A stretch of DNA of 64,000 nucleotides from Heterocephalus glaber (Eukaryota > Chordata > Mammalia > Rodentia > Bathyergidae), in the NCBI RefSeq assembly GCF_000247695.1, contig NW_004624778.1, positions 8,629,695-8,693,694 of the forward strand, read 5' to 3'. Below are positions 33,376 to 44,545 of this stretch, piece after piece. Numbering within the stretch: the stretch's first letter is position 1; every line of letters starts with the position of its first letter. The notes under the pieces were generated by a model that saw only the letters and a program-made list of their open reading frames with translations, made no database searches and had not been told where the DNA came from. Both the position numbers and the translations under genes were made by a program.

Positions 33376-33961
33376 GTTCCTCATCCTAAGAGTTCCTTTG
33401 AAGGAAAAGAGCTCCGATACCAAAGTCACTGAAAAATCGGCATCCGCACCAGGAATGGTGCAACCATGATACAAACCTGGGTGCTGCAGCAAGCCACAGC
33501 AGTGCAGCATGCAGTATCCTCTCCTCAAGCCCTTCCACCTTTGAACCTGAGATTCTTCATCCCAGATCAAGCGTTTGAAAGGCCACTGTATCACAGTAGG
33601 TTTCACCATCCCAGCCAACAGCAACAAAAATCCACAACAACAAATGGACTTGGAGAACTGTCAGGGAGATGTTTACTCAGAATTGGAAACTGCCTTTGGA
33701 AATTCTTCCTCACCCTTGCCTCCTTGCCAGGATTTGCCAGATGCCAGAATTTGACGTCCACAACCTTTTAGTTACACACAGCCCACCAAAGGTGGACACA
33801 CCGCCGATGGTCCGATCACCTGTTGAGCACCGTTTCTTTTTCCCATGGCCCAGCAGCAATCCTGCTGACAAGAAAGGTCAGTCTCTGTGTGATAAAATTC
33901 ACAAGCTCTGCTCCAGAGCTATCTTAGCTTTCTGTGGATGGGGTCACTAACCCCAAATAAA
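33376..33961 (+). other. Coding-like segment with shifted frames, ends beside AATAAA; unidentified
   Basis: Several long frames tile this stretch on the plus strand. They are 33466-33771 (with FFIPDQAFERPLYHSRFHHP), a frame from an ATG at 33644 (MDLENCQGDVYSELETAFG), and 33669-33950 (with FDVHNLLVTHSPPKV), which stops at 33948-33950. AATAAA follows at 33956-33961. The way credible-looking peptide hops between frames resembles a decayed processed pseudogene, but I cannot match it to any family and there is no A-tail. Chance is a real alternative. Confidence 0.2.
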
Positions 33962-34011
33962 GATTCCAGGAAACACTGGAAATCTTTATGTTTCCAGCTG
34001 AGTCTGGAAAC
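33957..34011. repeat. Two adjacent hairpins sharing complementary arms
   Basis: Hairpin 1 pairs ATAAAGATTCCAG (33957-33969) with CTGGAAATCTTTAT (33976-33989), with one bulged base and a 6-base loop. Hairpin 2 pairs GTTTCCAG (33990-33997) with CTGGAAAC (34004-34011). The TTCCAG/CTGGAA arms are interchangeable, so alternative pairings exist. Hairpin 1 includes most of the AATAAA. Confidence 0.9.
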
Positions 34012-34319
34012 AGTGTGATTCTTGGAACTTAAGAGGGGCCTGAAACATTGCAATTGTAGCAGTACAGACTCCAGGGAACCTTCTCTCTCTTGTCCTGGTG
34101 TCTTAGCAGCCACTAAAGTGACAAGAGTCCCCTCTGTCTGCTCTTAGTGTTCTTCATGTTCCTAATGCTTTTTTGTGAAGCTAGTTTATCTACTGAGACT
34201 TGAAGAGAGAAAATATCCAGCAAAGATACTGTTTTAGAAAAACCATCACTCACATCTCACTTTCAAGAAAGAGACAGTCAGGGACAGAGAGCCTCCTCTA
34301 TTTTAAGGAAAAAAAAAAA
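34012..34319. other. Unassigned non-coding DNA
   Basis: No gene recognised. Ends in an A-run at about 34308-34318 that abuts the next SINE. Confidence 0.4.
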
Positions 34320-34514
34320 GCCAGACATGGTGCATATGTGTGTAATTCCAGCACTCTGGGAGGCTAAGGCAGGAAGATCACAAGTTTAAGCTCAGCCTGG
34401 GATATTTCATGACTTACTGAGAACTTGTCTCAGAAGAAAAAAAAGAAAAATAGGACTGAGGTTCATGTAACTCAGTGCAAAAGCCCTGAGTTCAGTCTCC
34501 AGTACCAAAAAAAA
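34320..34514 (+). mobile_element. B1-ID composite SINE
   Basis: The B1 half ('gccagacatggtgcatatgt', 'attccagcactctgggaggc', 'taaggcaggaagatcacaag', 'cagcctgggatatttcatga') is followed by an A-rich linker. An ID-derived half with 'gccctgagttcagtctccag' and a final A-tail completes the dimer. Diverged but complete. Confidence 0.9.
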
Positions 34515-34814
34515 GGGAAGAAAGAGATGAGGGGAAATCTTGGTTCAAAATAATATGAGGAGGACTAAATGGAGGCAGGAACTAAAAAATTTAGATTAAC
34601 TTCATATACATATTTGTTTTTAATTCTTTTTGTTCTATTATGAACTTTAAATTGTTGATAAAGAGGAAGATAACTCAACAAGATGTGAAAAAACACCAGG
34701 ATAACAGCAGGGAAATCAATCAACTTAAGAAATAACTAGTTCAGTCAAACTAATCCAGTTTGGGATGTCAGATCCACAACTGATCACCTTGGGAACTCTC
34801 TTAGGCTCTGTTTT
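34515..34814. other. Unassigned non-coding DNA
   Basis: Nothing recognised. Confidence 0.4.
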
Positions 34815-36720
34815 GTTTGTTTTTAGAAAAAGTATTGATGAGGTATAGTTGCACATCACAAAATACAGCATTTTAAGTATATAATTTACAATTGTTTAGC
34901 AGTTTACTTTTGATACTACTAATCTTAGAACATTTTTCTCACCTCCCACAATAAATCCTGTATCTACCAGCAGTTACTTTCCATTCACCCCCCTCTCTAG
35001 CTCCTGCAAACACTAACCTACTTTTTGTCTTGTAAATTGGCCTATTCTGGACAATTCATATAAATGGAACAGCCTTCTGTGTCTAAATTTCGTGGTCTTT
35101 TGTGTCTGACTTGTTTTTTTCACTCAGCATAATACTTTTAAGGTTTAGCCAGGCTGTACTGTGCATCAGTACCTTTTCGTGGCCAAATAGTATTCCATTA
35201 TATGGATATACAGCATTTGTTTATACATTTATCACTTTGTAGACATTTGGGTTTTTCCCCTTCATTTTTTGGCTGTTGTTAATCAATGCTTCCATTAACA
35301 GCCATGTATAAATTTTGGGGGGAACATGTTTTCAATTCTATTGGATATATACCTAGAAATGAAATTTCTGTGTTATATAGTAATTCTATGTTTAACTTTT
35401 CTGAAGAACTTCTAAACTGTTTCCAAAATATCCATTCCATTGTATCTTCTCAGTGGGGCTTCAGTTTTTAATCTGTCTTCCTCATTTGATATTATGCACA
35501 TCTTTTTTATTAGAGTTACATTGGCAGGTGTAGAGGAGCATCTTATTATGGGTTTTGGTTTTATTTTGTTTTTGTGGTGCTGGGGATAAGACCCAATGCT
35601 TCACACATGCTAGGCAAGTGCTCTACCACTGAGCTACATCCTCAGCACTTATTTTTTTTAAAAGAAGTTCCCACTAAGTTCCCCTGGCTGGCTTTAAGTT
35701 CGGGATCTGCCTTCCTCAGCCTCCTAAGTTGATGGGGTCACAGTCATGCACCACCTTATGCAGCTTATTGTGGTTTTGATTTGTGTTTTCTCAGTTACTA
35801 ATAGCATTAAGCATATTTTCCTGTGCTTGCCCTAGATGCACACGTTTGGGGAACTGACAGCAAATAAAATTTTTCCTATTTTTAATTGGATTATGGGTCT
35901 TTTTATTGTTGTATGGGAATTCTTCATGTATTCTAATTACAAGTGCTTTGTTATGTGATCCAAATCTTTTCCCTTGTTCTCCAGGTTGTCTTTCTTTTCA
36001 CTTTCTTGATGGAGACTTTTGAAACATAAGTCTTTGGATCACAACATTCAGTTTATATACTACTCTTGTTGTATGTACTTTAGTGTCATATCTAAGAAGT
36101 CTTCACTGAAACAGGGGTCAGGGAAAATTTATTCCTAAATTTTCATCGAAGAATTCTATAGTTTGAGCTCTCACATTCAATTCTGTAGCTTATTTTGAAT
36201 TACTTTTTGTGTATGGTATAAAGTAGTAAAGCTATCACTACCATACCTTCTCTTTTCCCAGTTCTCTTCTTACTTCCTCTTTCTTCTCTTGCTCTTCCTC
36301 CTTTCTTTTCTTCTCCTTGTCATCTTTTGCATGGGCTTATACAGTTGTTACAGCCACATTCAGGGAATAATCTCTTCTTCCCTGTTGTATTATTTTAGCA
36401 CCCATGTCAAAAGTCAATAAGCTATAACTGCAAAAGCTTACTTTCAGACAACTAATTTTATTCTATTGATCTTTGTGTCCCTGTTTATGCCAGTATCTCA
36501 TTCTGGATTATGGTAGCTTTGTAGTAAATTTAGAAATTCAGAAGTGTGAATCCTCCAACTTTGTTTTTCTTTTTCAGGGTTATTTTGGTTATTCTAAGTG
36601 CCTGGCTCTTCAGTACAAATTTTAGGATCACTGTGTTAATTTCTGCAAGAAGTCTCAATTTACTGCAACTCCTAGCTTTGTAAAGATTGACAAACCCTGT
36701 ATTAAACTAGCATAATCATT
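34815..36720 (-). mobile_element. Old L1 (L1M class), reverse orientation, interrupted by a SINE
   Basis: Antisense L1 text runs almost continuously: 'gatgaggtatagttgcacat', 'aattcatataaatggaacag', 'ccaaatagtattccattata', 'gtgctttgttatgtgatcca', 'ttgatctttgtgtccctgtt' and 'gtgaatcctccaactttgtt'. It spans part of the 3'UTR and ORF2. It is far more diverged than the L1s at 4.2 and 16.8 kb, with no long frame left. A B1-ID SINE sits inside it at about 35558-35763. Confidence 0.85.
35542..35778 (-). mobile_element. B1-ID composite SINE nested in L1
   Basis: The ID half ('gtgctggggataagacccaa', 'gcaagtgctctaccactgag', 'ctacatcctcagcac') and reverse B1 half ('ttcctcagcctcctaagttg', 'cacagtcatgcaccacctta') are clear. 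CTTATTATGGGTTTTG (35542-35557) and CTTATTGTGGTTTTG (35764-35778) form a slightly decayed target-site duplication, so the SINE landed after the L1. Confidence 0.92.
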
Positions 36721-37334
36721 GTCCTCCCTCTGGTGACATCTCTCAATTTATGCAAGCACTGGGATGCTGTGCCTGCTGCTGGGGCCCCTCTGCCATAATC
36801 ACAAAGTTCTAGATCTAAAAAGGAAAACAGTCTCATCTCCCTTAAAGTGGGATGGAGTTTCCACTAGAAAAGAGAAAAGAGAGGAGCAGTTGTAAAAAGG
36901 GGAAAAGAATGAGCAATGGAGCGAAATGGGGAGTTTGGGGGAGTGCTGGCAGTACATAGAGAATCAGTTGGAGATGGCTGGTCCCTGGGGAGACTGCTGA
37001 GTGTAGGGCAGCATAGGGGATAATGTGTTCTTGCTTGCTGCAGACTCCGCCCACCTCTAGGTGCCATTATTTGATGCACAAGAATCCTTCAGTCTCCTTG
37101 GTCTACTTGGCTGCCTTTTATTTTGCCTGTGAACCCCAAATGTAACCTAGAATGATAAAACCTAGTTAAGTTCCAAGGGCTTGAGGTCGCTCAGTTAAGC
37201 TGTCTTTCTGAACTCGGATGGAGTGTGCTAAGCCTTCCTGCTGCTAGGTTCAGTGGCCTGAAACTGAGAATAACCCTACAACAACTCGTCCTTTTCCTAC
37301 ATTCTTCCTGCTATTTATTGTGAGTGATATTGCT
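36721..37334. other. Unassigned non-coding DNA
   Basis: Two overlapping minus-strand open frames of about 70 codons (36842-37079) have no recognisable domain. Moderately GC-rich with little CpG. Confidence 0.4.
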
Positions 37335-37560
37335 GTCACGGCAATCTTAGCTACATTTATGGAAGGTAAGATGTTGTGCCCTATCTGTTACATGCATATT
37401 TCTTAATTCTCACCACAGCCCTGTAAAGTCGGGACAGTTATTATTATTCTCTATTTTACAGATAACAAAACTGAGGCACAAACAAGTTATATCTTTTGTT
37501 CAAGTCCTAAGGATGGAAAGAGGGTATGTCCAGAACTGATCTCAAAGATGTCGTGCTATA
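37335..37560 (-). mobile_element. MIR SINE, long remnant
   Basis: 'taattctcaccacagccctg', 'taaagtcgggacagttatta', 'ctattttacagataacaaaa' and 'ctgaggcacaaacaagttat' give antisense MIR in full order. Confidence 0.85.
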
Positions 37561-39359
37561 CTAAGTCTTCCCTTTTACTTCCTTTTCTTGTCTTTTTAAA
37601 ATTTAAATTAAAGTCTCTATTTTGAGGAATCACAAGTTATCTTACCGTTCCTTTGGAATTCAAAGACTCTAAAAGGCAATAGCTTAATTTCAGTTCTTCA
37701 AGGAACCATCCTTCAAGATTCCTGCTTTCCTTTCTCTGAACTCTTTTTGCATTTTTTTAAGAAGTCAGCACTTGATTCCAGAACCACTGATAGGTTTGCC
37801 TGAGACCTGCTGGCCTTCTGGCTTCCTGGCCTCACCAGCAATGCCCAGATGATTCCTCTTCTTCTCCAAGAGTATTTAACATAGGCAATAGGCTGTGTGT
37901 AAAGATGTGCCCACTTATTTATGAGCCCTTCAGGATGTAACCTGTCACCAATGCTGCTGCTGTGCTATACTCGTGAGACATATTTGGTGACTGAAAGCAA
38001 TAAGAGATAGATTCAAGAGAGGATGACAGAGTGAGGGGATGGGAAGAGTAAGGTATATTGGACACTTTTCCTCTCTGTGAGCTTCCTCTGGGCTAAACCT
38101 GCATTGACTTACTTTTCCCAAACCTTTATATCTCCAAAAGAGTCAAAAAGATGGAAGATACTGTTACATAGATGACTCAAAGCTCACACCATATCCCCCT
38201 ATGCTGTTTCTCCCTGTGTAAATTGAACCAGATTGGAGCTGCCTCATATTTGGTAAAGAGCATACCAGAATAAGAGCCGTGTCTCAAAATGAGAGAAGCA
38301 GGCAAGTGTCCTGCCAATGCTCAGCATCAGGGGTCTCTGTTGGAGTAAGGCCTTAGCTTTCTTCTCCCAGAAGAAATTAAATCTCTTTTCCTGTTGGACT
38401 GAAAACTGATGAAGAGTTTGTTTTATTTTGTTTCCTATGCATACAGGAAAGCTGGCTTTATTTTATATTGTTGATAGTTTCTACTTTTAGATCTTATCTG
38501 GGGCCTGCCCACATGGAACCTAGTCTCTGATTCCTTCTTGGCAATCTACAGACCCCGGATTACCACCGGCCCCTCACTCCCTGACTATCTACACTACACT
38601 GCTCATACCACTTTTTGAACTTACAGGGCAGGTGAAGGCCAAGGATATCAATGTAGCACTTTGAGACTTTCTCAGATTCTTGTATTTGTACATGAATTAT
38701 TACCCTGGATCACAAGCTGTCTGAGTGTGCCATTTCTTTGGAAAGAAGGGAAAAGTGAGAGATACTTTCCATAAAATAGAAGGCCCATTAATCCTGGCCC
38801 TGAATTTGAGATGAGAGAAGAGGAGTTCATGACCTGGAAATTTTGCATCTGTGATGAGACATTTTGGTCTAATATGATCACCCCTACTTTCTACAGGATA
38901 TCTTTAGCTCATTGAGGCTTTCTTTGCTGAAATACCCACTGCTGTTTAATTGGAACCTGCCTTGGAGTATATAGGTAAAACAGCATTTAAAGTTGAGAGG
39001 CCCTTAGAGACTCATTACTCAGCCTGTTCATTCTACAAATGATGTTCTCCACTGTAAAGAATGTTTCAAAGGATCTCAGCAGAGTCCAAGTTAGAACCAG
39101 AAAGTCAGACCCCTGATGCCATGACACTGTGCCTACCAGCTACCTACCTCTGGGGGAACATTATTACATCATCGAAATCATGGGAAAGATGCTCCTCTCT
39201 GGGTCTTCAACTATAAAGTGCTCTCGCCATTCTGTTTCACCTGCCTAATCTCTAATAGTACTGCAGACCCTACTCGTGGGGCTGCTGGAACTCGTCAATG
39301 AAAGTCTTCATCAGAGAGGGCCTGCTCTATGTGACCCAACATCCCGTACCTATTCTGTA
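37561..39359. other. Unassigned non-coding DNA
   Basis: No gene or clear repeat. Open frames do not exceed 69 codons. Confidence 0.45.
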
Positions 39360-39515
39360 GCAGACATTCAACAGGTATTTACCAATACTTAACTGGGTGC
39401 CAGGGTCTGGAACAGAGATTATGGAAGAGGCACAGATATAGAAGACTTAATATCTATCCTTAAAGAGTTTAGACAGTAATGGAGGAGAGACAATTCATGT
39501 ATGGATGCCCTTGGT
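39360..39515. mobile_element. Ancient interspersed repeat remnant, class uncertain
   Basis: 'tcaacaggtatttaccaata' with 'gggtgccagggtctggaaca' and 'aaagagtttagacagtaatg' follow the old 'tattgagcacctac...tgccaggcac...aaggagcttacagtctagt' pattern. Confidence 0.5.
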
Positions 39516-39674
39516 CACACTCTCACAACTGCACAAATTTTAAAGCAAAGAGTGACAATTATTATGTGACAGATTGAAAGAAATTTCTAGAACTTTTGGA
39601 CAAGTGAGCTTTCCTAACAAAGATGAAAAATTGGGACTGTTTAAAAGAAATCAACATTCAGCTCATCTTTCAAG

Positions 39675-40035
39675 TACAATGGACCCTTGACTTACAAACT
39701 CAGTTCCTTCATAAAGGCTGGCTGTAACTCAGTTTGGTTAGTTGAAGGCTCAGGCTCCTTTACACAGCCTTCAAAGTCCCTCTATTGTGTCCAGGCAGAT
39801 CTCAGTGTCCTTAGAGAGACATTGGCTCAGGATTTCTCAACCCCACATAGGAAAGCATGCTGTAATGTTCCTTCCAGAACTCTTTAAGGGTTAAATCTGT
39901 GTCTGAGACCATCTGGAACCACAAGCAGCCAGCATTCAGGTCATAACTCATGACTTTGATCATAAGTTAAACTAAAATTCTGGTCATAACCCAAGTTCAT
40001 ATGTCAGGCCAGTCGGAGCTGGAGGGTTCACTGTA
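39675..40035. mobile_element. TA-flanked DNA transposon (Tc1/mariner-pogo-like), copy 2
   Basis: The left terminus TACAATGGACCCTTGACTTA and right terminus GGAGGGTTCACTGTA lie between TA dinucleotides. Its left end matches the reverse complement of the right end of the 13387-13588 copy. Its right end ('cataacccaagttcatatgt', 'caggccagt') matches the reverse complement of that copy's left end. So this is the same family in opposite orientation, longer by about 160 bp. A 66-codon open frame inside is not recognisable as a transposase. Confidence 0.75.
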
Positions 40036-42384
40036 TGGGTCAAGTTGACTCATAGGAGCTTTTTTTCTAGAAGATGTGTTTATTGTTTAATTAATGTTGG
40101 TCTTCATTCTCACCTAAATCAGAAGCTTTCCAACAGGGTTCATGTCAATAGCATGTAGTGATAGCTCAATGTATGTTTGTGTACATTCTGTATTTCCTTG
40201 CTTCTCCTAGAAATCGTATCAGAATTATCCGTGTAACAATGAAAGTTAATTGAGTCTGCAAGAAAGCATATATGGTGTGAAAGGGATGCTACTGATTGCC
40301 TTCCTTCTGGAAGCCTGCATTATTTCTTAGTGCTCAGTGAGCATACCTGAATATGTATGTTAAGGTAACACTTCTTCATGGAATACTTTGTGTTCAGAAG
40401 AGTTTTACCACTTCCTCTGAATATGCTCATGACAGTTCTCAGCCAGTTATTCTTCTCTGGGATCTTTCCTCTCTCCTCCTTCATCTGTCCTGGTGACTAG
40501 CCTTTCTCTCAAGCATAACCAAGAATGCAGTGGGATCAGGTGGTGCCTGTGTTGTCCCAGTGCTCTGGAGCTCAGGGCTTGGTACTTCACTTCACTGTCA
40601 GCAACCACAAAACAAAAGGTTTCCTCTGCTGGGTGTTGGCTTTTAGTCTAGAGAAGTCATGAAGCCAGGGAGCTAAGCACTTTAAAAAAGGGAGATGATA
40701 TTATCAGAGGAAAATTACTGCTGTGAGCATGCCTTGACCCAGCTCTGAGACACAGCTTGCCTGCATCCAGCAGGTTTTAAGGGGAATATTCCTCCACAAT
40801 GCAAATTGATAGGCCTCTGCATCAATGAAGGTTAAATCTCACTTGCAGTACCAGAAAACCCACAGGACAAATCTCAAACAAGATGGAAACTGAGTTTTTT
40901 CTCTATCAAGAAAGTCGAGGAATAAGAATATCATGTCATTAGTGCCACAATTCTATCATATCCCAGTTCTAGATCTTCTTCTGCCTGTCCTTCTGCTTTG
41001 CCATCCTTAGATCAAGCCTTCTTGCTGCCAGGGTACCTCATGGTTCAGGTGTGAACTCTCCTATTGAAACTCTGAGGGCTGGGAGGCTCCTGAAAAACAG
41101 AGACGAGACGTGTGAATGGGGTTCAGGTCACTTTCATAGGAGTGAATGAGGTTAGGACCGAAAGGTGGATATGAGTTAAACAAGTCTCAAGGGGTTGGGG
41201 CTGAAAATTAGAAGGATGGAAAGGTCTACAGTGGCAAGGAAAGTTACTTCTCTTCTCTGCAGCCAGGTATAGAACTGGACCATGGGCCCACACTGGCTAA
41301 CTTTCCCTGTCCCACTCAGAGCCTACTGGGTCCGCTGGAACAGTGACTAGAGTGTGCATGTCAGGCTTGGACTCAGAGCTGTGTAGACACTGATGTTTCC
41401 ATGTGCTCTCAGACATCATGGAATTGACCACAGTGGGCACAGCCAGCTGTATAAAGGTTGCATTGACACCATACCATAGATGAGCCCATTCCATTTTTAG
41501 TTACTGAGGAGGCTTGGCTTCGTTGGCTTGCTTTCTCTTTTCATCATGCTTCCCCTCCTTTCTCAGCCTTTTGCAATACAAGATGTGAATGCTATTCTGG
41601 TGAGCTTAAAAAATAATAGAGGGCTCAGGATGAATGCTCAGAGCTGGCCTTTTAGTGTCTGCAACTTTTGTCCTTAGATAAGAAACAGATTTTAAACTCA
41701 GTGTAGAGCATCTGGAGGCATCAAAACAATCAGATGTCCCTCTTGGCATCCCTACCCCAGCCCAAGACATGGCTTTCTTTTATGTTCTTTGTATGTGGTG
41801 TCCTTTTGCTACCTTTACATGCTTTGCACAGAGGTCTTTTCAAAGGAAATTTGAATGTGGTGAATAACCTGGGCTGAGAATAATCATCATTTAAAAAGTG
41901 GCACTGACTGTTGTCATTGATTAGGAACACACTGGCTTAGGACAGAAGTTGACTAGTGAGGCCAGGCCCTGCCCTCTAGGAACTAGTCTTATTTTTGGCA
42001 GCACTGAGTACACTTAAGCTATTGGGGAAATCACATGTCATATTTTGAATTGGCATTTCAACATCAAGGTTTGAAGTTTGATTTTTAGCTTAGTTTCTAG
42101 TTCACTCTTTTTTTCTAGGTAGGATCAAAGTTACATTTTCTTTATATGACAAGGAAAGATTGGCAGTAAATGAATGGATTTGACATTCTCTTCACTTCTT
42201 GAGTGACTGTCACCTTCTAGATTCAAATAAGAGAGACATTTCACCCAAGAGTCTATGTAATTAAATGATGGTGGGAAGTGATAGAAAAAGGTGAGGATAG
42301 ACACTACTGGTGGTTATTGATTAGTACGGGTTTGGAACTGAAATGAGATTTTAGAAGATTAAGATTTTGAAAGTCTAAAACTTT
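40036..42384. other. Unassigned non-coding DNA
   Basis: The longest run without a recognised repeat. The 40780-40850 part (ATGCAAATTGATAGG) has an octamer-like motif. Open frames are 66 codons or shorter. No gene. Confidence 0.45.
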
Positions 42385-42480
42385 GTCATGACCAATGCCC
42401 TCAAGTTAGAGACAAAGTAATTTAGCAACAGAAAGGGGACTTGAACTCAGCACTCAAATCCCAGAGCATACTCATGGCAG
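42385..42480 (-). mobile_element. Weak MIR fragment
   Basis: 'taatttagcaacagaaaggg' and 'gacttgaactcagcactcaa' resemble the antisense MIR tail (agtggcagagctgggacttgaaccca). Confidence 0.45.
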
Positions 42481-42949
42481 TGAGCTTTCTCTGCTCTGTC
42501 ATCCCAAGCCTGGCCCCAGACACAGGTTCTGAGAAAAGGTGCCTCCGCAGCTGGTCCAGGAATGAGCTCTGCTTTTCTGGATCAAGGCCCTATTTTAACT
42601 CCTATAAACATGCCAAAGGAGTCTTCAAAAAATAAATGGCTCAGGGTGTAACTGAAGTCCATGCAACATGAGCATGGGTTTTTCATTAATTTGAAGATAC
42701 TTGTGGAAATACATGATGATCAAATCTCATCTACTGCATCCTCAGTGTAGCAATCAAAAATGCCTGATCTAGTGGAATGTCCTCAGGAGACTGTGGGGAA
42801 ACCTTTGCTTGTTTTATTTTCCCTTATCCATTATGCTCCAGATAGCAACTCTCCAAACCAGACATGTAATCAAGAACTGATTCTCAAAGGATGTATGTGT
42901 TTCAGGGAAGAATTGTAAATATTTCCTTCCAGTCAAAAGGACATTAATA

Positions 42950-43110
42950 TCAAGTAGAGAGTACAAGTCACTCAACTAACCAGTGAGTCAATTAATAAGT
43001 ATACACAGGGTACTACAGTGTGCCCAGCCACCTGCTGAACACTGAAAATATAAGAGGAAACATGACCTCAGTCCTCAAGGGGCTCAGAGCATTGTTTAGA
43101 TGAAAAAGTT
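42950..43110. mobile_element. Ancient interspersed repeat remnant, class uncertain
   Basis: 'gtactacagtgtgcccagcc', 'gctgaacactgaaaatataa' and 'gacctcagtcctcaaggggc' followed by 'tcagagcattg' fit the same old repeat pattern as 39360 and 48280. Confidence 0.5.
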
Positions 43111-43309
43111 ATAAACAGACATAAATAATACCATAACTGTGGGCTCAATGTGTAGTATTGACTGTTAGTAGCAGTCAGATGTTGGACACATGACATGAGA
43201 GATGGATGAACAATAAAGAGTTCAGAAAGCTCCAGGCAGGCACCAGAGCAGGGCTTCATTCACTTGAGCAAAATGTGGTTAAAAGCTCACAGACACTTTG
43301 GCCCCTTCT

Positions 43310-43480
43310 GGTGTGCCCTGGGCAAAAAGCTTTGCTTCCTTGATCTCATTCTGTCCTTCTGATAACCTATGAAGTGACTGTTATGATGCTCAATTTACAG
43401 ATAAATGTGTTTTCCGTATCACATCACTGCTAAGTATCAGTTAAGATGTCAAAGACTAGACCAATTCCAAGGCATTTTTG
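43310..43480 (-). mobile_element. MIR SINE remnant
   Basis: 'tctcattctgtccttctgat', 'aacctatgaagtgactgtta', 'tgctcaatttacagataaat' and 'catcactgctaagtatcagt' give antisense MIR order. Confidence 0.65.
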
Positions 43481-43894
43481 CTTAACAACTCTTTTCCTTT
43501 CCAACTTTCTACTTATTGGAGCTCCTCTTAGTCCAATCAAAGACCCGTTTCTCTATTTTTTTTTTTTTTTGATGATTTCCAACTTCCAGGCTCGTTAGAG
43601 TTTGTATGACCAAGAATGCTGATTCCATGACTGTTTGGAGGAGGAGAGTTAGAGAAAAACCACTGGATGATACTCATAAATGTTTCCTTCCTTACTTCTT
43701 TCTTTCATTCTGCATGTATTTAGCAAGTTCTTCTCAAGTGTTCTTGTCCTAAGCAGAGTTTATGTAAATACTGTTGCAGCCAGGTCACAGTAGAATCTTG
43801 CACCAAGGCAGCACCTCATATAAAACATGACTTGATATCTCCCTATTGGGGAACACAGGATCCAAAAACTACTGGGACATGGAGAGCATAGTTC
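43481..43894. other. Unassigned non-coding DNA with a T-run
   Basis: A T-run at about 43557-43570. Nothing else recognised. Confidence 0.4.
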
Positions 43895-44095
43895 CTGGGG
43901 AGTATAATGAGATTGACTGAGTCCTAAATTGAGTCACACCTGGAACTCCCAACTTTGTTACTAATTCTCAAAACCTCAGACAACTCACTTGAGGTTTAGG
44001 GTCTCTTCAAGTATAAAATGGGACTGATAGCCCTCTCCCTTGTCGACTTCTGAGGAGTGTGTGGAAGTATGAGAGGTAATGAATGTGAAAACTTC
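43895..44095 (+). mobile_element. MIR SINE remnant
   Basis: 'cctcagacaactcacttgag', 'gtttagggtctcttcaagta' and 'taaaatgggactgatagccc' correspond to sense MIR (caagtcacttaacctctctgggcctcagtttcctcatctgtaaaatggg). Confidence 0.65.
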
Positions 44096-44399
44096 CAGAA
44101 AATGTAGACCACCCCAGGCCTCAAGATACATACTTGCCAACTGAACTAGTTTCCTGATTTCCCAGGCCTCATCCATCCACTCATGGCTATTATCCAACTT
44201 GGCAATACATTGACTTTACCATGCCATATTAATTGACTGTGGGGAACTCAATTAGAGAAAGAAATTAATAGTCATAATGCTTTGGAGGTAGCCCCATTAT
44301 CCAGGAACCTCCTGAATGTTCCTCTGGGTAGACATTGGTGATACTCAGGAAGCTTTGTGGGATACAAAGAGCTTGGATGGGACTCCTGTGAGATAGCTA

Positions 44400-44545
44400 A
44401 GCTGGCAAGCTTTTCTCATTAGGCTTCAGCTTCCTTATTTGTCAAACAAAAGGGTGATTAGACTTAGTTGGTTGTTTTTGAGTGGTGCTTTCCAAGTGCT
44501 TTGTAGGGCGCATACTGGGGTCACTGCCTAGGGAGAAGTGATTTG
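44400..44545 (+). mobile_element. Possible MIR fragment
   Basis: 'ggcttcagcttccttatttg' followed by 'tcaaacaaaagggtgattag' matches the sense 'cctcagtttcctcatctgtaaaatgaggataat' part only. Confidence 0.5.

Noticed and set aside
34320..34514. 7SL RNA-like sequence
   Set aside because: It is the B1 half of a B1-ID SINE dimer with an A-tail, not an SRP RNA gene.
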